From BOG-908 sp965198855 (GTDB taxonomy: Bacteria; Pseudomonadota; Alphaproteobacteria; Acetobacterales; Acetobacteraceae), in NCBI GenBank assembly GCA_965198855.1, contig CBDAPZ010000001.1:2542001-2606000 (forward strand): 64,000 bases of DNA, written 5' to 3'. A program made the position numbers and the translations under genes. Of this stretch, positions 8,105-16,846 are shown in pieces (the first letter of the stretch is position 1; the number at the start of each line of letters is the position of its first letter). The notes beneath the pieces are model-generated. The model was not told the origin of the DNA. It ran no database searches and was given only the letters and a program-made list of their open reading frames with translations.

Positions 8105-9424
8105 ATGATAAGAACACTTGCCGGCATAGCCACCAACAGATGGTTCCGCATCCAGGGCGTGGCCCTCGTCATGTATGTCATTTCTCAGGTCGATCGAGGA
8201 AACATCGCGCTCGCATTCCCGGGCATGCGACACGACCTTACTCTGACCGCGTCGCAACTCGGCTTTGCGACAGGAACTTTCTTTTGGGGCTACATCCTTC
8301 TTCAGATCCCGATCGGCCGGCTGGCCTCGTCGTGGCGTCCGAAGCAGATCATCCTGATCGAAGGCATCATCTGGGCTGCCATCTGCGCCAGCACAGCGCT
8401 GGTGCATAGCGAAGCCCAATTGGTGGTAAACCGCTTTTTCCTCGGCCTCGATGAAGGCGGCGTTCTGCCGACGATGATTGTGCTGATGCGCGCCTGGTTT
8501 ACGCCGGCCGAACGCGCAAGGGCGAATTTGATCCTGCTTGGCACGCCGATCGCGATTGCCATCGGCAATCCAATCTCCGGCCTTGCGGTCGCAGAATTCG
8601 GCTGGCGGATCATGTTCGTGGTGACCGCAATCCCGTCCCTGGTCTGGTGCGCGGTCTGGTGGTGGGCGGTAGATGATTCACCGCATGTCTGCACCTGGAT
8701 GCCGCCTGACGAAAAACGCGCGCTTGTCGCAGCACTCGATGCGGAGGAACGGTGCCAGCCGCCATCGCAGACCCATTGGTTCAAAGCAATCTGGACCCCT
8801 TCCGTGGTGTTGCTGGTGATCTATAATTTTCTAGGACTGACCGCGTTCTGGGGCCTCGCTTTCTGGCTTCCGACGCTGCTTGTCGAATCCGGCCGGACGA
8901 TCGGGATGGCGGGTGTGCTCAGCGCGCTTCCATATGCGTGCAGCATCGTCATGGCGTTCATCCTGTCTTTCACGTCCGATCGCTGGCAGGAACGGAAATG
9001 GCACACGCTGGTGCCGACATTGCTGGCCGGCCTGTTCATGGCATTGTCGGCGGCATTCGGCACCGGCCATATGGTGGGGTTGCTGATCTGCCTTACCCTG
9101 ACTGCGAGTCTCTGGTTCGGGCGGATCGCCATCTACTGGGTGCTTGTCGCCGACGCAGTTCCCCGGTCTTCGGCGGGTGCGGCCATGGCGGTTGCGAACG
9201 GCATGGGCAATCTCGGCGGTTTCGTCGGGCCTTTCGTGTTCGGTTGGCTTCGCACCCGCGCCGGCGATTTCGAGACATGCATGGTATTCGGCGGCACGAT
9301 GTTCGTGGCGGCGTTCCTGGTCGGCATCATGGTGCGAGCCGATGGTGGCGGCGAAAAAGGTGAACGGGTCTCGGATGGCAGGCCGTCCACGTCACGCCAC
9401 GTCGCCGGCCGTTCCATCGCCTAA
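8105..9424 (+). CDS. MFS transporter, anion:cation symporter (ACS) type
   Basis: A 439-aa major facilitator with about 12 hydrophobic segments. The first segment carries the VDRGNIALAFP motif and the 2-3 loop contains GRLASSWRPK, both typical of the ACS family that takes up organic anions such as tartrate, glucarate, galactonate or phthalate. The ATG at 8105 is preferred over 8075 because CAGGGAG lies seven bases before it and it leaves the usual short cytoplasmic N-terminus. It follows a repeat and is followed 25 bp later by an SDR gene. It is the likely inner-membrane carrier for the acid that the porin admits. Confidence 0.87.
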   Translation: MIRTLAGIATNRWFRIQGVALVMYVISQVDRGNIALAFPGMRHDLTLTASQLGFATGTFFWGYILLQIPIGRLASSWRPKQIILIEGIIWAAICASTALVHSEAQLVVNRFFLGLDEGGVLPTMIVLMRAWFTPAERARANLILLGTPIAIAIGNPISGLAVAEFGWRIMFVVTAIPSLVWCAVWWWAVDDSPHVCTWMPPDEKRALVAALDAEERCQPPSQTHWFKAIWTPSVVLLVIYNFLGLTAFWGLAFWLPTLLVESGRTIGMAGVLSALPYACSIVMAFILSFTSDRWQERKWHTLVPTLLAGLFMALSAAFGTGHMVGLLICLTLTASLWFGRIAIYWVLVADAVPRSSAGAAMAVANGMGNLGGFVGPFVFGWLRTRAGDFETCMVFGGTMFVAAFLVGIMVRADGGGEKGERVSDGRPSTSRHVAGRSIA

Positions 9425-9449
9425 AGCATTCAGCATCGGAGATTTGGAG

Positions 9450-10148
9450 ATGTCAGAGCGGGTTCTGATAACAGGTGGCGCGGCCGGTATCGGGCTTGCG
9501 ATTGCGGAACGCTGCCGCGTGCAGGGTTGGGACGCCGTGGTGATCGACCGGGAGGGCGACGGCATAAAGGCGGATCTTTCAGATGCTGCCGAGACCGCAC
9601 ATGCGCTCGAGATCGCATTGCGCGACGGCCCGATCACACGTCTGGTCAACAATGTCGGCACCGTGAGGCCCGGGCCTGTCGAGACACAAACCATCGCCGA
9701 CCTCGATGCAGTCGTTTCACTCAATCTGCGATGCGCGATGCAATCGATGCAGGCGCTGCTGCCCGGCATGAAGGATGCCGGGTTTGGCCGGGTGGTCAAC
9801 GTCTCCTCGCGCGCCGCGATCGGCAAGGCGCATCGCACCGTCTACGCAGCGACAAAGGCCGGATTGCACGGCATGGCCAAGGTTTGGGCGCTCGAGCTTG
9901 GCGCTTACGGGATCACGGTCAATGCCGTCGGCCCCGGCCCGATCAAGACCGCGTTGTTCGATCGCGCCAATCCTCCCGGGGCACCTGCGACCCAGGCCAT
10001 CATCGATGCCATTCCGGTGCGTCGGATGGGAACGCCCGACGACATTGCTCATGCGGTGACGTTCTTCCTCGATGAGAAATGCGGCTTCGTCACCGGACAG
10101 GTGCTGTATGTCTGCGGCGGAATGACGGTGGGAATGTCGGGCGCCTGA
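9450..10148 (+). CDS. SDR family oxidoreductase
   Basis: A 232-aa short-chain dehydrogenase. The Rossmann loop is TGGAAGIG at residues 8-15, then NNVGTV, catalytic Ser in VNVSSRAA, and YAATKAG. The C-terminal PVRRMGTPDDIAHAVTFFLD and FVTGQVLYVCGG blocks are classical. The ORF continues upstream inside the MFS gene, but the ATG at 9450 gives the normal N-terminus. It is placed last in the plus-strand catabolic run after the transporter. Probably it oxidises the imported hydroxy acid or sugar acid; cofactor and substrate are not deducible. Confidence 0.9.
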   Translation: MSERVLITGGAAGIGLAIAERCRVQGWDAVVIDREGDGIKADLSDAAETAHALEIALRDGPITRLVNNVGTVRPGPVETQTIADLDAVVSLNLRCAMQSMQALLPGMKDAGFGRVVNVSSRAAIGKAHRTVYAATKAGLHGMAKVWALELGAYGITVNAVGPGPIKTALFDRANPPGAPATQAIIDAIPVRRMGTPDDIAHAVTFFLDEKCGFVTGQVLYVCGGMTVGMSGA

Positions 10149-10159
10149 ACACTACCAGG

Positions 10160-10302
10160 AAGCCTTCTTTTCTGAAGAAAAGAAGCAAAAGACTTTTGTC
10201 TCGACGCCTGCACAAAAGTCTGAGGACAAACGGAAGCATTAAGGTTGGGTTAGGGGATAAAAGTCCTTTGGTTCTTTTCTTCAGAAAAGAACATTTTTTG
10301 CA
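10160..10302. repeat. Composite palindromic repeat, copy 3 (two hairpins)
   Basis: Two 22-bp palindromes (10164-10185 of CTTCTTTTC-TGA type and 10271-10292 of GTTCTTTTC-TTC type) bracket about 85 bp that contain an extra ACTTTTGT/ACAAAAGT pair. It lies between convergent genes, so it can terminate both the SDR operon and the minus-strand cassette. Confidence 0.8.
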
Positions 10303-10308
10303 ACATCC

Positions 10309-13300
10309 TCAGGCTGGTGCGCCCGCGGCAGCAAGTTCGCCGAGCGGTTCCTGGTTCTCGTGAACGGCGCCGGGGCGCGGCAGACTTTGGGTGGCCGCCC
10401 ACACCCAGGTCTGAGCATCGACAAGCATTTTGCCCAGTTTGGGATCGCTCAAATCCTCGCCGGATTCGAAGATTAGATCAGCCAGCCTATCTCCCGCCTT
10501 GGTCGCTTCCAGCGGGCGCCCGAGTGCTGCATACGAGCAGCCGAGCGTGTGCGCTATGTCCCAATCATCGAGCACCTGAAGACCGCCTGGACTGAGATAG
10601 TCGCAAAGCTGGTCGATTTCTGCGAGCGTGATGCCAAGCGTGTCCAGCGCGTCGGGCATGTCGAGCTTGGTCTTCATGGTCATAGCGTAATAAAGGATGT
10701 TGTTGGCCCGTCGCGTCGCTTCCAGCCTGTGCAGATGATCAGGCCGGTGAGCTGTGATGTCGAATCCGTCGCGCACGATCCGGAAAGCCTCGGTCATCAT
10801 CGCCGCGATGCGTCCACGCTCCGCATCCGCGTGGGGCAGGCCCTCGCGACGAGCTTGCAGCCACGCGTCGCACGCCTTCTCGGCTGCGGTGAAAATCCGT
10901 TGCGCGTGACGCCGTTCAATCGTGCTGCGCACCCAATGATCGCTGCCTTGCAGTGAGGTGTCGTCCACCAACCGCCGGCGCGCGGCTTCGAGCGCTTCGG
11001 CCGCTTCAGCATGTAGCGCGTCGGAATGGTCACGATCGCTGCGTGCGCTCTGCCTGGCGAGGTCGGTCAGCACGACATCGAGACGCAAATGCGGGATGGA
11101 GGCCTGCGGATATTCCGCCGCGATCTGCCGATAGCGGTCTGCCAGCGCTTCCCGTTCGGCGTGCTGGTCATCCCGCGGGCTGACCAGCACGAGCAATAGC
11201 CGGGCGTAGCAAGCCTCCATGCGAAGGTAGAATGCGGCGTCGGGCGGCTTTTGCGCCGCATCGGCGGCCACAGCGCGCGTTGTGGCCGTCTTCGTCTGCA
11301 GCAGCTCGTAGGCTCGATCAAGATCATCGCGCGCGCGTCCCAGATCCTCGCGGTTTTCCGGCCCAACGCCGACCTCCTGCGAAATCCCTGCAATGCGGTC
11401 AATTCGTTCGAAGGCGCCCCGTGCAAGCTCCTGAACCTCGCCGGCCGGCATGAGCTGCAGGATGGGTGTTTGCGCGTAGCTGGCGAGGATAGGCGCATAG
11501 ACCAATTCGCGCCGGCGCTGCCGGCGTATGCGCTGAACAATCGGCGTGAGCATCTCCTGGACTAGGCGGCTCGTCGCGTCTGTCGCTTTTTCAAGCGCGT
11601 CCAGCACCGATTGCGCTTCAAGCCGGACCTCGGACGGGACGGCAAGCCGTGGACTTGCGCCTGCAGCGCTTTCTCGCCGTCCGGCGCGCATCCCTTCCGG
11701 GTCGTCCGGGACGCAAGCCTGGTAGGCGACGATTTCCACCGCGCGCGGCAGGAAAGGCAGGCCGACGCCGGACCTGCCGCGCAGGTGCTCAGCCGTGCCG
11801 ACGCTTTGCCGCAGCCGGCCGAGATGCCCGCGCAGATCGCGGAACCATTCGGATGCCCGCTTGCCTTGCGGATCACCGCCGGGCGCCAGCTCGCAGCACA
11901 GGGCAAGGGTGAGCGCCTGCAGTCGCAATATCGCGTCTCGGCCAGTCTGATCAAATGCCTCGTTCAGGAGCGGGAAGACCGACGCAGCAACAGGACCGGA
12001 GCTTTGATCGGCAGCACCCGCCGGCTCGGCGGCGGCATGGGCGGCGAGTGCGCGTTCCAGCGCTTGTGCCGCGCGTTCCAGTGCGAAGCGGGCATCGTTC
12101 GTCTGCGGACGCAGCTCAGGCAGTGGCCGTTCGGCCCTCCCCTTCTCGGGTGATGGGGGCGCCAACCGGCGAACCTGCGCACGCAGCAGAGAAGCCTCGT
12201 CGGCAATGGCATCGGCGTTGCGCAGCTGGAGGATACGCGCGACGCTCTCAGCACTGTCGGCATAGGTTTCCGCCAGGGACCAACGCTGGCCGCACGCCAG
12301 AAGGAGCGCCCAGCCGAGATAGCGTTCGGCAGCGTTGACCTGCGAATCCTCCAGGCGCTCGCGGCCTTTTGGCTCCAAGTGCAACCCCTGCCCCACCTCC
12401 AGGCCCAAATGGGCAAACTGGAGGGGACCAATCGAGCAAGCCGTCAGTGGCAGTATACGTATACGTCCCGCAGCGGCACTCCATGCCAGGACAGGCACAT
12501 CCTCCGGGATCACCGCGCTGCTCAGCGCAAACGTCTCCCGGCCAAAACGGTCCACCTGTTGTTGCAATTCACGGTCGATCAGGCGGAGCGCCGAGCGTTC
12601 GTGCAGGAAGCCTTCGATCAGCGTCTGCAGGACCTCATCGTCATCCCGCTTGCGCTCCTGCGCGGACACGGACTGATGCGGCGGGGCCATCGCGATACGC
12701 CAGCTTTCAAACTTCTTCCAGGTTTGCACCATCTGGGCGATGGCCGCGACAAAGGCCGGAGGCGTGCCGTGCACCGACGCTACCGCGTCCTCCTTCACCA
12801 CTTCCTGGTTGGTCAAATGCTTGCGGTGCGTGCGCAACGCGACGCGCATTTGCTCGGCGGGTTCGCCATACGCCTCCGAAGTTTCGGTGCGGCGCGCATG
12901 CAGCGCCATCAGCCTCGGATGGCACAGGAAGTCGACAGGTTTCAGGTCGAACTGGTTCAGCATATCCTCGTCGCGTGCCGCACGGATCAGCGTCATCGCG
13001 CGGGTTACGAAGCGCGCCTGAACGCGATCGCCGGTCTGCTCATGCAGTATCTCATTGACCTGCTCGATGGAGGCAAGCGCCTCGGCATCGATCTGATTGG
13101 CACGACGCGAGTTGCGGCGCTTGGCATCCAATGAGCGGCGCCAACGGTTCACCAAGTCAGGATCGGGCCGCAGGCCACGCAGCCGCTCGGCAGAGCCCGC
13201 ATCGCAGCCGAGACCTTCCCAATCGATATGCGACAGCGGCGCGATGTTTGAATTTTCCATCAGCCGATTAATCCGGCCAATAGGGCTCTCCGGTTCGACG

Positions 13301-13857
13301 CTAAGCAGCGCCATCAGTGTCGGTGCCCCCGCGCGGACAAACTCCAAGACCTTTTCCTTGAACGCCTTCTGGTCCAGTTCCCCTTGCTGCCACTCCCGAT
13401 TCCACACGGCCAGGCGGAGGCGCGCTTTTTCGCGTAGCCGCTCTGCCTGCTGCTTGGCCACCGGCACCTGTTTGGCCATCTGCTGCAGTCGGCGCGACCG
13501 TTGAAAGGCAATTTCCTCGTCGATCTCCTCACCGTGCGACGGCAGCACGCCGACGTCGCGATTCGTATCAAACAGCAGACTAGAGAGCAGCGCCTGGCTC
13601 AGCAGCGCGATTTCCCCTTCCTCCTTTGGGCGGTCGACGGCGCAAAAGCGCTCGGCCTCCAGGATGAAACCGTTTACCCCATCGGGCCGGTGTGGCTCGA
13701 TGTAGCATTTGATTTCGTGAGCATCGATAAAGAACAGGAGCTTCCTGTCCGGCTGTTCCGGCTCGGAGATGAAAGCCCAGTCTTTTAGAAAGCGGCCGAG
13801 CAGGCGGCCGAGGTCGCGCGCCTCATGCTTGAGCTTGTTCAGGCTGCCCCTGTCCAC
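10309..13857 (-). CDS. Large uncharacterised protein, possible N-terminal PIN-like domain and helical body
   Basis: I do not recognise this 1182-aa protein as a whole. The N-terminal third has a PIN-like pattern: an Asp after a beta-strand (LLFFIDAHEIKCYIEP, Asp45), a helix with an acidic residue (RANQIDAEALASIE, near 255), a strand VQARFVTRAMTLI near 289, and FLCHPRLMAL near 312. The position of the usual third acidic residue is not acidic, so nuclease activity is uncertain. The rest is almost wholly helical, with Ala/Arg/Leu-rich repeats but no P-loop that I can see. The start is GTG. It is last in the four-gene cassette, 13 bp after the wHTH-like gene. Confidence 0.75.
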   Translation of the reverse strand: MDRGSLNKLKHEARDLGRLLGRFLKDWAFISEPEQPDRKLLFFIDAHEIKCYIEPHRPDGVNGFILEAERFCAVDRPKEEGEIALLSQALLSSLLFDTNRDVGVLPSHGEEIDEEIAFQRSRRLQQMAKQVPVAKQQAERLREKARLRLAVWNREWQQGELDQKAFKEKVLEFVRAGAPTLMALLSVEPESPIGRINRLMENSNIAPLSHIDWEGLGCDAGSAERLRGLRPDPDLVNRWRRSLDAKRRNSRRANQIDAEALASIEQVNEILHEQTGDRVQARFVTRAMTLIRAARDEDMLNQFDLKPVDFLCHPRLMALHARRTETSEAYGEPAEQMRVALRTHRKHLTNQEVVKEDAVASVHGTPPAFVAAIAQMVQTWKKFESWRIAMAPPHQSVSAQERKRDDDEVLQTLIEGFLHERSALRLIDRELQQQVDRFGRETFALSSAVIPEDVPVLAWSAAAGRIRILPLTACSIGPLQFAHLGLEVGQGLHLEPKGRERLEDSQVNAAERYLGWALLLACGQRWSLAETYADSAESVARILQLRNADAIADEASLLRAQVRRLAPPSPEKGRAERPLPELRPQTNDARFALERAAQALERALAAHAAAEPAGAADQSSGPVAASVFPLLNEAFDQTGRDAILRLQALTLALCCELAPGGDPQGKRASEWFRDLRGHLGRLRQSVGTAEHLRGRSGVGLPFLPRAVEIVAYQACVPDDPEGMRAGRRESAAGASPRLAVPSEVRLEAQSVLDALEKATDATSRLVQEMLTPIVQRIRRQRRRELVYAPILASYAQTPILQLMPAGEVQELARGAFERIDRIAGISQEVGVGPENREDLGRARDDLDRAYELLQTKTATTRAVAADAAQKPPDAAFYLRMEACYARLLLVLVSPRDDQHAEREALADRYRQIAAEYPQASIPHLRLDVVLTDLARQSARSDRDHSDALHAEAAEALEAARRRLVDDTSLQGSDHWVRSTIERRHAQRIFTAAEKACDAWLQARREGLPHADAERGRIAAMMTEAFRIVRDGFDITAHRPDHLHRLEATRRANNILYYAMTMKTKLDMPDALDTLGITLAEIDQLCDYLSPGGLQVLDDWDIAHTLGCSYAALGRPLEATKAGDRLADLIFESGEDLSDPKLGKMLVDAQTWVWAATQSLPRPGAVHENQEPLGELAAAGAPA

Positions 13858-13870
13858 GACGCCGACCCCG

Positions 13871-15529
13871 TCACCCAGCCCGGGGAAACTGGAACACTTG
13901 CGCGCTCTCCTTCACGCGGACCCGGTGCTCCAGAAACGCGCCGCGCTGCTGCGGGAATGCGTTGAGCGGACTGGCGGGATCGGGGACGCCGGTGGCCTGC
14001 CAGTCCACCATCTCCTCATACGCCTCGCGCGTGAGGCCAGAAAGCGTGGCGTGCAGCGACGTGGACGGGGACAATGCCCGCTCGACCGTGCCGCCCACCC
14101 ATACCTTCATTGTGCGGTCGTCTCCGATCACCCAACGCACGGCCTGGGTGCGCCGGAAAGCGAGAAACAACGTTCGGCCATAATCCGATTGCGCCAGTAT
14201 GCTGAGATTGTGCTTCAGTGCTCTGAACCGGCCATTGGCAAGTGCCAGCGCCAGGTTGCGCATGAGCGCCGGCTCGTCCAGCCAGCTATGCAGGTGGTCC
14301 GCGTAACGATCTCCGTGATAGGCGCCGCGGATCAGGCGGCGCAGCACGCCCTCGTCATCGACCATCGGGGCGCCGAGTGCCGCTGCGGCAAGCGCTGGCG
14401 TGGCATCCTGATCCTCGGGATCGGTGCCAAGGGTCATCACGCTATAGGCAGCGGCAGCGGCCTGCTCGTCGCCGCCCGAGCAGCAGGCAAGGCGGCCGAG
14501 GGCGAGCAGGCAGGTTCGGCGCACGGCCGGTTTCAAGTCGCGACCAGCACCGCCGAGCAGCGCGCGCGCAAGCGGCACCGCAAGCTGGCTTGTGTCCGAT
14601 ACCGCTGCCAGCACAGCGAGGCCAGGCAACTCATCGACAAGCCGCGGACCCGGCTGCGCCAGACGGGCGGCAATTGCCTGGATGAACCCGTCCGCGCTGG
14701 TGCCCGCCGGCCACTCGCGCAGGTAACATACCGCGGGCACATAGGGCCTGTCTTCGGCTGCGTAACCATCGCTGTGGGTGAGCGCGTCCTCCAGCCGCCG
14801 GCCGTCGAGCGGGGACTCGTACGTAGGCCTACGATCCAAACCCGCGTTGCCTTGAAGTACCGGCAGGGAGTCGGTCCAATACGTAATCCCGGCATGCAGC
14901 CTTGCACGCATGGCCGGATCCAGAAGGTGTCGTGCGGTAGAGGGATCGATGCGTGCCGGTCTGACCGGCAGTGGCGAGGCCAATTTATCGGCCTCGAGGA
15001 ACTGCGCTGCCTCTACTAGATCGGCCTGGTCTTCAGGGCTCATCTGCTGTCGGCTCGCAACTTCGGCGCGGACTGCGGCAAGGTAACGCCGCGCGTTCGC
15101 CTCTTGGCGGTGGCGTGCTGCCGGCTGACCTTCAAAATTGCGCAGGGTCTCTACCGAGTCGAGCAGAAGTTCCAGAAAGCTTGGTCCCCCATGCGGGATG
15201 CTGGACATGCGCTCGTCCTCCTGCGCCGGCATCAAGGATCGGACATGGTGCGCGACCTGTTTTGCCAGATCTTCCCGCTGCGCGAGTGCCACCTGCCAAC
15301 GTTTCTCACGCGGCCCAGGCCGCCCGCCGCGTGTTTCGGGGCTGGCCGGGGTCATCACCTCGAACAAACCCTCGCTCTCGCCGCGGCGGACGAAACTGCG
15401 CACCTTCTCGACCCCAGCCTCGGCATCGCGGCTGATTTCCCGCAGCGTGAAATAGCGAAGGCGGCTGGCTGCAGCGAGTAGTCCCGGGTCGCCCCGGAAA
15501 CGGCGGTCATCGTCCGACCTGGAAGCCAT
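13871..15529 (-). CDS. Uncharacterised protein with N-terminal winged-helix-like region
   Basis: A 552-aa protein without a recognised full-length family. Residues about 15-60 (LRYFTLREISRDAEAGVEK... then RRGESEGLFEV) look like a winged helix-turn-helix. The middle and C-terminal parts are Ala/Leu-rich paired helices suggestive of HEAT-like repeats. The ATG at 15529 has AAGGA upstream; in-frame sequence before it has no start with support and overlaps the previous gene. A promoter-like element with an inverted repeat lies just upstream, so the protein may bind its own control region. It precedes the 1182-aa gene by 13 bp. Confidence 0.75.
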   Translation of the reverse strand: MASRSDDDRRFRGDPGLLAAASRLRYFTLREISRDAEAGVEKVRSFVRRGESEGLFEVMTPASPETRGGRPGPREKRWQVALAQREDLAKQVAHHVRSLMPAQEDERMSSIPHGGPSFLELLLDSVETLRNFEGQPAARHRQEANARRYLAAVRAEVASRQQMSPEDQADLVEAAQFLEADKLASPLPVRPARIDPSTARHLLDPAMRARLHAGITYWTDSLPVLQGNAGLDRRPTYESPLDGRRLEDALTHSDGYAAEDRPYVPAVCYLREWPAGTSADGFIQAIAARLAQPGPRLVDELPGLAVLAAVSDTSQLAVPLARALLGGAGRDLKPAVRRTCLLALGRLACCSGGDEQAAAAAYSVMTLGTDPEDQDATPALAAAALGAPMVDDEGVLRRLIRGAYHGDRYADHLHSWLDEPALMRNLALALANGRFRALKHNLSILAQSDYGRTLFLAFRRTQAVRWVIGDDRTMKVWVGGTVERALSPSTSLHATLSGLTREAYEEMVDWQATGVPDPASPLNAFPQQRGAFLEHRVRVKESAQVFQFPRAG

Positions 15530-15556
15530 CACGCGTCCTTGCCACTTGGTTGCGCT

Positions 15557-15585
15557 AATATTGGTCACTTGACCGGAATTGTCAA
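15557..15585 (-). promoter_or_regulatory. Internal promoter with inverted-repeat operator
   Basis: On the minus strand a consensus -35 hexamer TTGACA (15585-15580) is followed at a 17-bp spacing by an AT-rich AATATT. Between them sits a 5-2-5 inverted repeat, GGTCACTTGACC (15563-15574). It occupies the 64-bp gap before the wHTH-like gene, so that gene and the 1182-aa gene could be driven and repressed separately from the first two genes. Confidence 0.5.
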
Positions 15586-15593
15586 CGCTTCTG

Positions 15594-16811
15594 TTACGGC
15601 AGCGGAACACCAGCTTCTCGGCACAATTCGTCCAGGAGCGGGGCCACTTGGCGGCTTTCGAGAAAGTCGCGGCACACGCCCAGCAGCTTTTCCCGCTTGA
15701 ACCCGCCCTGGACAAGCATTGATCTAATGCCCATCAACGCCGAGTGGCGCATGTCGAAGTTGAGCTCCTGCAGATTGAAGCAGAGTGAAAACTCGGTGGC
15801 CGGATGCTCATCAACGGGAGCACGCGAACCCCATGCGGCGCGAAAGGCATCAAAATCATTGCGCGCGGCGCGGCGTTCGTTGATCAAGGTGCGTTTGGCA
15901 AGGGTGCTGCAGCGATAGCGCGCGGCATGCAAGGAACCAGCGGCGTCGTCGATGCTAGTCCGCTCGTCAAGCCAGGACGGCAAAACACCGTGACGCTCGA
16001 CCGTCCAGAAGCGCGCCAGCTCATAGGCCAGCCGGTCCATCCAGCCTTCCGACCAGGCACATTCGGGTGGGGACCCGATGCGCCGGCTACGGCCCGACCG
16101 GGTGATCAGGCCCTGGAAGCCGTGGCAGAGCAGCTCATGCGTCAGCACATACGGAATGGTACATAGCACGCTCCAGTCGAACGCGGCTTCCTTGATGTCG
16201 AGCCCGATGATCGAGGCAGGCCCATCTTGGTCGTCCGCGACCTCGTGCCAGCCGCCGATCGAGAAATGTCCGACCAGGTCGCTATCCACATCAAGATGCC
16301 GGTGCGTGGTCGCAAGCTTCATCTCTGGTGGCAGCAGGGAAGCGGCATGCCTGCGCACAAGGTCCGTCACCCACCCGCGGACCTCGCTTTCGAGCTGTTT
16401 CAGCGGCTCGATGCAATGGCCGGCGAACTCGACCGTCTTGTGATCAGACGCGCGGTCGCGGCCGTTGCAGATATGCTGTTTGCCCACAGACCTTTCGCAG
16501 GCAGCGGCACAGGCGCGGCATTCTATCTTGCGGGCCCGCTCTCCCAGTCTCTTGAGCTTTCGACGCAACGTAATGGGCTGCCGCGTACTACCCGTCAGAC
16601 AGAATGATGCGAAACTCTGCAGTCCTTCATCCAGGTTACCAGTGTGATAGATGAGTTCGTCCGCACGACCGGCGATGGTTACGTGCAACAACTGGGCCCG
16701 CTTGTCCTCGTCGTCCTGGAACTGCTCGACACGCCCGAATTCGATAGCCGCGGCAAGGCGTGCCGAGAAGGCCTTCAGGTTTGGCAGGTCGAGGTGCCGG
16801 GTAACGCGCAT
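15594..16811 (-). CDS. Putative zinc metallopeptidase (gluzincin-like HExxH...E)
   Basis: A 405-aa protein of unrecognised family. Residues near 227 carry VLTHELLCHGF, an HExxH zinc motif in a hydrophobic helix. About 25 residues after the second His comes SEGWMDRLAYEL, supplying a third Glu ligand in ExxxD form, as in gluzincins. The N-terminal half includes a Cys/His-rich stretch (CRACAAACERSVG...HIC) that could bind a second metal. No signal peptide or membrane segment is seen, so it should be cytoplasmic. It lies 35 bp after the 129-aa gene and just before the wHTH-like gene, which suggests it may cleave a regulator or an effector. Confidence 0.7.
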   Translation of the reverse strand: MRVTRHLDLPNLKAFSARLAAAIEFGRVEQFQDDEDKRAQLLHVTIAGRADELIYHTGNLDEGLQSFASFCLTGSTRQPITLRRKLKRLGERARKIECRACAAACERSVGKQHICNGRDRASDHKTVEFAGHCIEPLKQLESEVRGWVTDLVRRHAASLLPPEMKLATTHRHLDVDSDLVGHFSIGGWHEVADDQDGPASIIGLDIKEAAFDWSVLCTIPYVLTHELLCHGFQGLITRSGRSRRIGSPPECAWSEGWMDRLAYELARFWTVERHGVLPSWLDERTSIDDAAGSLHAARYRCSTLAKRTLINERRAARNDFDAFRAAWGSRAPVDEHPATEFSLCFNLQELNFDMRHSALMGIRSMLVQGGFKREKLLGVCRDFLESRQVAPLLDELCREAGVPLP

Positions 16812-16846
16812 CGCCTGTTGTCTGATTAATCGTGAATGTCCTTGCG

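Noticed and set aside
12379..13134. 251-codon plus-strand frame inside the 1182-aa gene
   Set aside because: It has the composition of an antisense frame in GC-rich DNA; the minus-strand protein shows consistent helical periodicity and operon fit.
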